In this document: positions 63,531-64,000 of the stretch, one piece after another
Position numbering within the stretch: position 1 is the stretch's first letter
Layout: each line of letters opens with the position of its first letter
NCBI GenBank assembly: GCA_013388455.1
Contig: JACAFF010000039.1
Coordinates: 1-64,000, forward strand
From: Nitrospirota bacterium
Lineage (GTDB): Bacteria > Nitrospirota > Thermodesulfovibrionia > Thermodesulfovibrionales > SM23-35
Direction: 5' to 3'
DNA: 64,000 nt
Notes under the pieces: generated by a model
The model's input: only the letters and a program-made list of their open reading frames with translations
The model's database searches: none
Told to the model about the DNA's origin: nothing
Made by a program: the position numbers and the translations under genes

Positions 63531-64000
63531 ATGATTATAGAACAGAAAATCAGACATTTATTTCCTGATGAATCGCATATTCCTGAAAAGTTTTTATTAA
63601 AAAAACAGGTTATTTATAATCAATACCTTATAAATGGAGAGCTTCAAGAATGGTCAGGGAAAATGTGCGATGTTATTTCTCCTGTCCGTCTTAAAAATTC
63701 AACTGGTATATTTCAAAAAGTAATAGGAAAGTATCCAAGTCTGACAGAAAAGGAAGCTATCGAAGCACTTAATTCTTCTCTTCAGGCATATGATTATGGA
63801 AGAGGAATCTGGCCTTCATTGCCATTAGTTGAAAGAATAGGATATTTTTTAAATTTTGTCGAACATTTGCAGAAAAAGAAGGAAGAAATAATTACTCTGC
63901 TGATGTGGGAAATAGGGAAACTGTATACCGATTCCCAAAAAGAATTCACCCGCACAGTGTCTTATATTAAAAACTCAATAAAAAAACTTAAAGAATTTCA
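63531..64000 (+). CDS. Aldehyde dehydrogenase-family enzyme, GapN-like (3' part cut off)
   Basis: The frame is open from the ATG at 63531 to the window edge (156 codons). It reads MIIEQKIRHLFPDESHIPEK, then VISPVRLKNSTGIFQKVIG, AYDYGRGIWPSLPLVERIGY, LLMWEIGKLYTDSQKEFTRT and VSYIKNSIKKL. This matches the N-terminal NAD(P)-binding half of the aldehyde dehydrogenase family, specifically the WEIGK-type group that includes non-phosphorylating glyceraldehyde-3-phosphate dehydrogenases. The catalytic cysteine lies beyond the window, so the substrate is unverified. Confidence 0.82.
   Translation, partial: MIIEQKIRHLFPDESHIPEKFLLKKQVIYNQYLINGELQEWSGKMCDVISPVRLKNSTGIFQKVIGKYPSLTEKEAIEALNSSLQAYDYGRGIWPSLPLVERIGYFLNFVEHLQKKKEEIITLLMWEIGKLYTDSQKEFTRTVSYIKNSIKKLKEF

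Noticed and set aside
1-64000. CRISPR arrays, rRNA genes, prophage or plasmid replication genes
   Set aside because: No regularly spaced direct repeats, no rRNA segments and no phage structural or replication genes were seen.

Overview
The window looks like chromosomal DNA of an AT-rich, anaerobic Gram-negative bacterium. The gene content fits a thermodesulfovibrio-like member of Nitrospirota best, or possibly a desulfobacterial relative; this is inferred from gene families, not from a phylogeny. The main pointers are a selenocysteine-type NAD-linked formate dehydrogenase beside formate-tetrahydrofolate ligase, a Tat-exported group 1-type [NiFe] hydrogenase, a ferredoxin-fused EtfA, two DsrE-family proteins, a NapG/NapH-like ferredoxin membrane protein with a DUF362 partner, outer-membrane proteins (FadL, RlpA) and pyruvate phosphate dikinase. 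Genes are dense and mostly in short operons.

Layout. 1-6161 (minus): a likely operon of a PilZ-methyltransferase, a ketosynthase-like protein lacking both catalytic histidines, a FabZ-type dehydratase, a second methyltransferase, a normal ketosynthase, an acyl carrier protein and, at the edge, a multi-pass membrane sensor. 6238-9353 (minus): slipin, NfeD-type protease, HDAC-family deacetylase. 9591-17108 (minus): fhs, a cyclic-nucleotide-binding protein, and fdhA (UGA = Sec) with NuoF- and NuoE-like subunits. 17357-21260 (plus): argD, argF, an M23 peptidase, a Crp-family regulator and, behind it, a putative small RNA with an ideally spaced Crp-type site. 21265-27543: a conserved hypothetical, tRNA-Leu, a DsrE-like protein, FadL, the ferredoxin membrane protein with DUF362, and an archaemetzincin. 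27735-34205: carB, alpha carbonic anhydrase, a hypothetical and a GspA/GspB-like pair. 34377-43741: etfBA, an integrase remnant, fabD, xer, hslVU, rlpA, a phosphotransferase, a HAD hydrolase and aroE. 44146-49955: hydrogenase subunits and protease, PBP1A, ftsY (convergent). 50167-56492: a DsrE protein with an in-frame UGA that reads as selenocysteine, asd, an MTA/SAH deaminase, DUF523/DUF1722, recR and three thioredoxin-fold exported proteins. 56654-64000: ppdK, rpsO, pnp, an M16 peptidase, FmdB and a partial aldehyde dehydrogenase.

The most interesting points are: (i) the ketosynthase/methyltransferase/sensor locus, which may make and perceive an acyl-derived signal or build an unusual lipid or polyene; (ii) the DsrE-like selenoprotein, easily missed because the frame appears to stop; (iii) the Crp-site/extended -10/terminator cassette behind the Crp-family gene; and (iv) a family of MITE-like elements, one carrying a GC-rich palindrome that also occurs elsewhere in the window.
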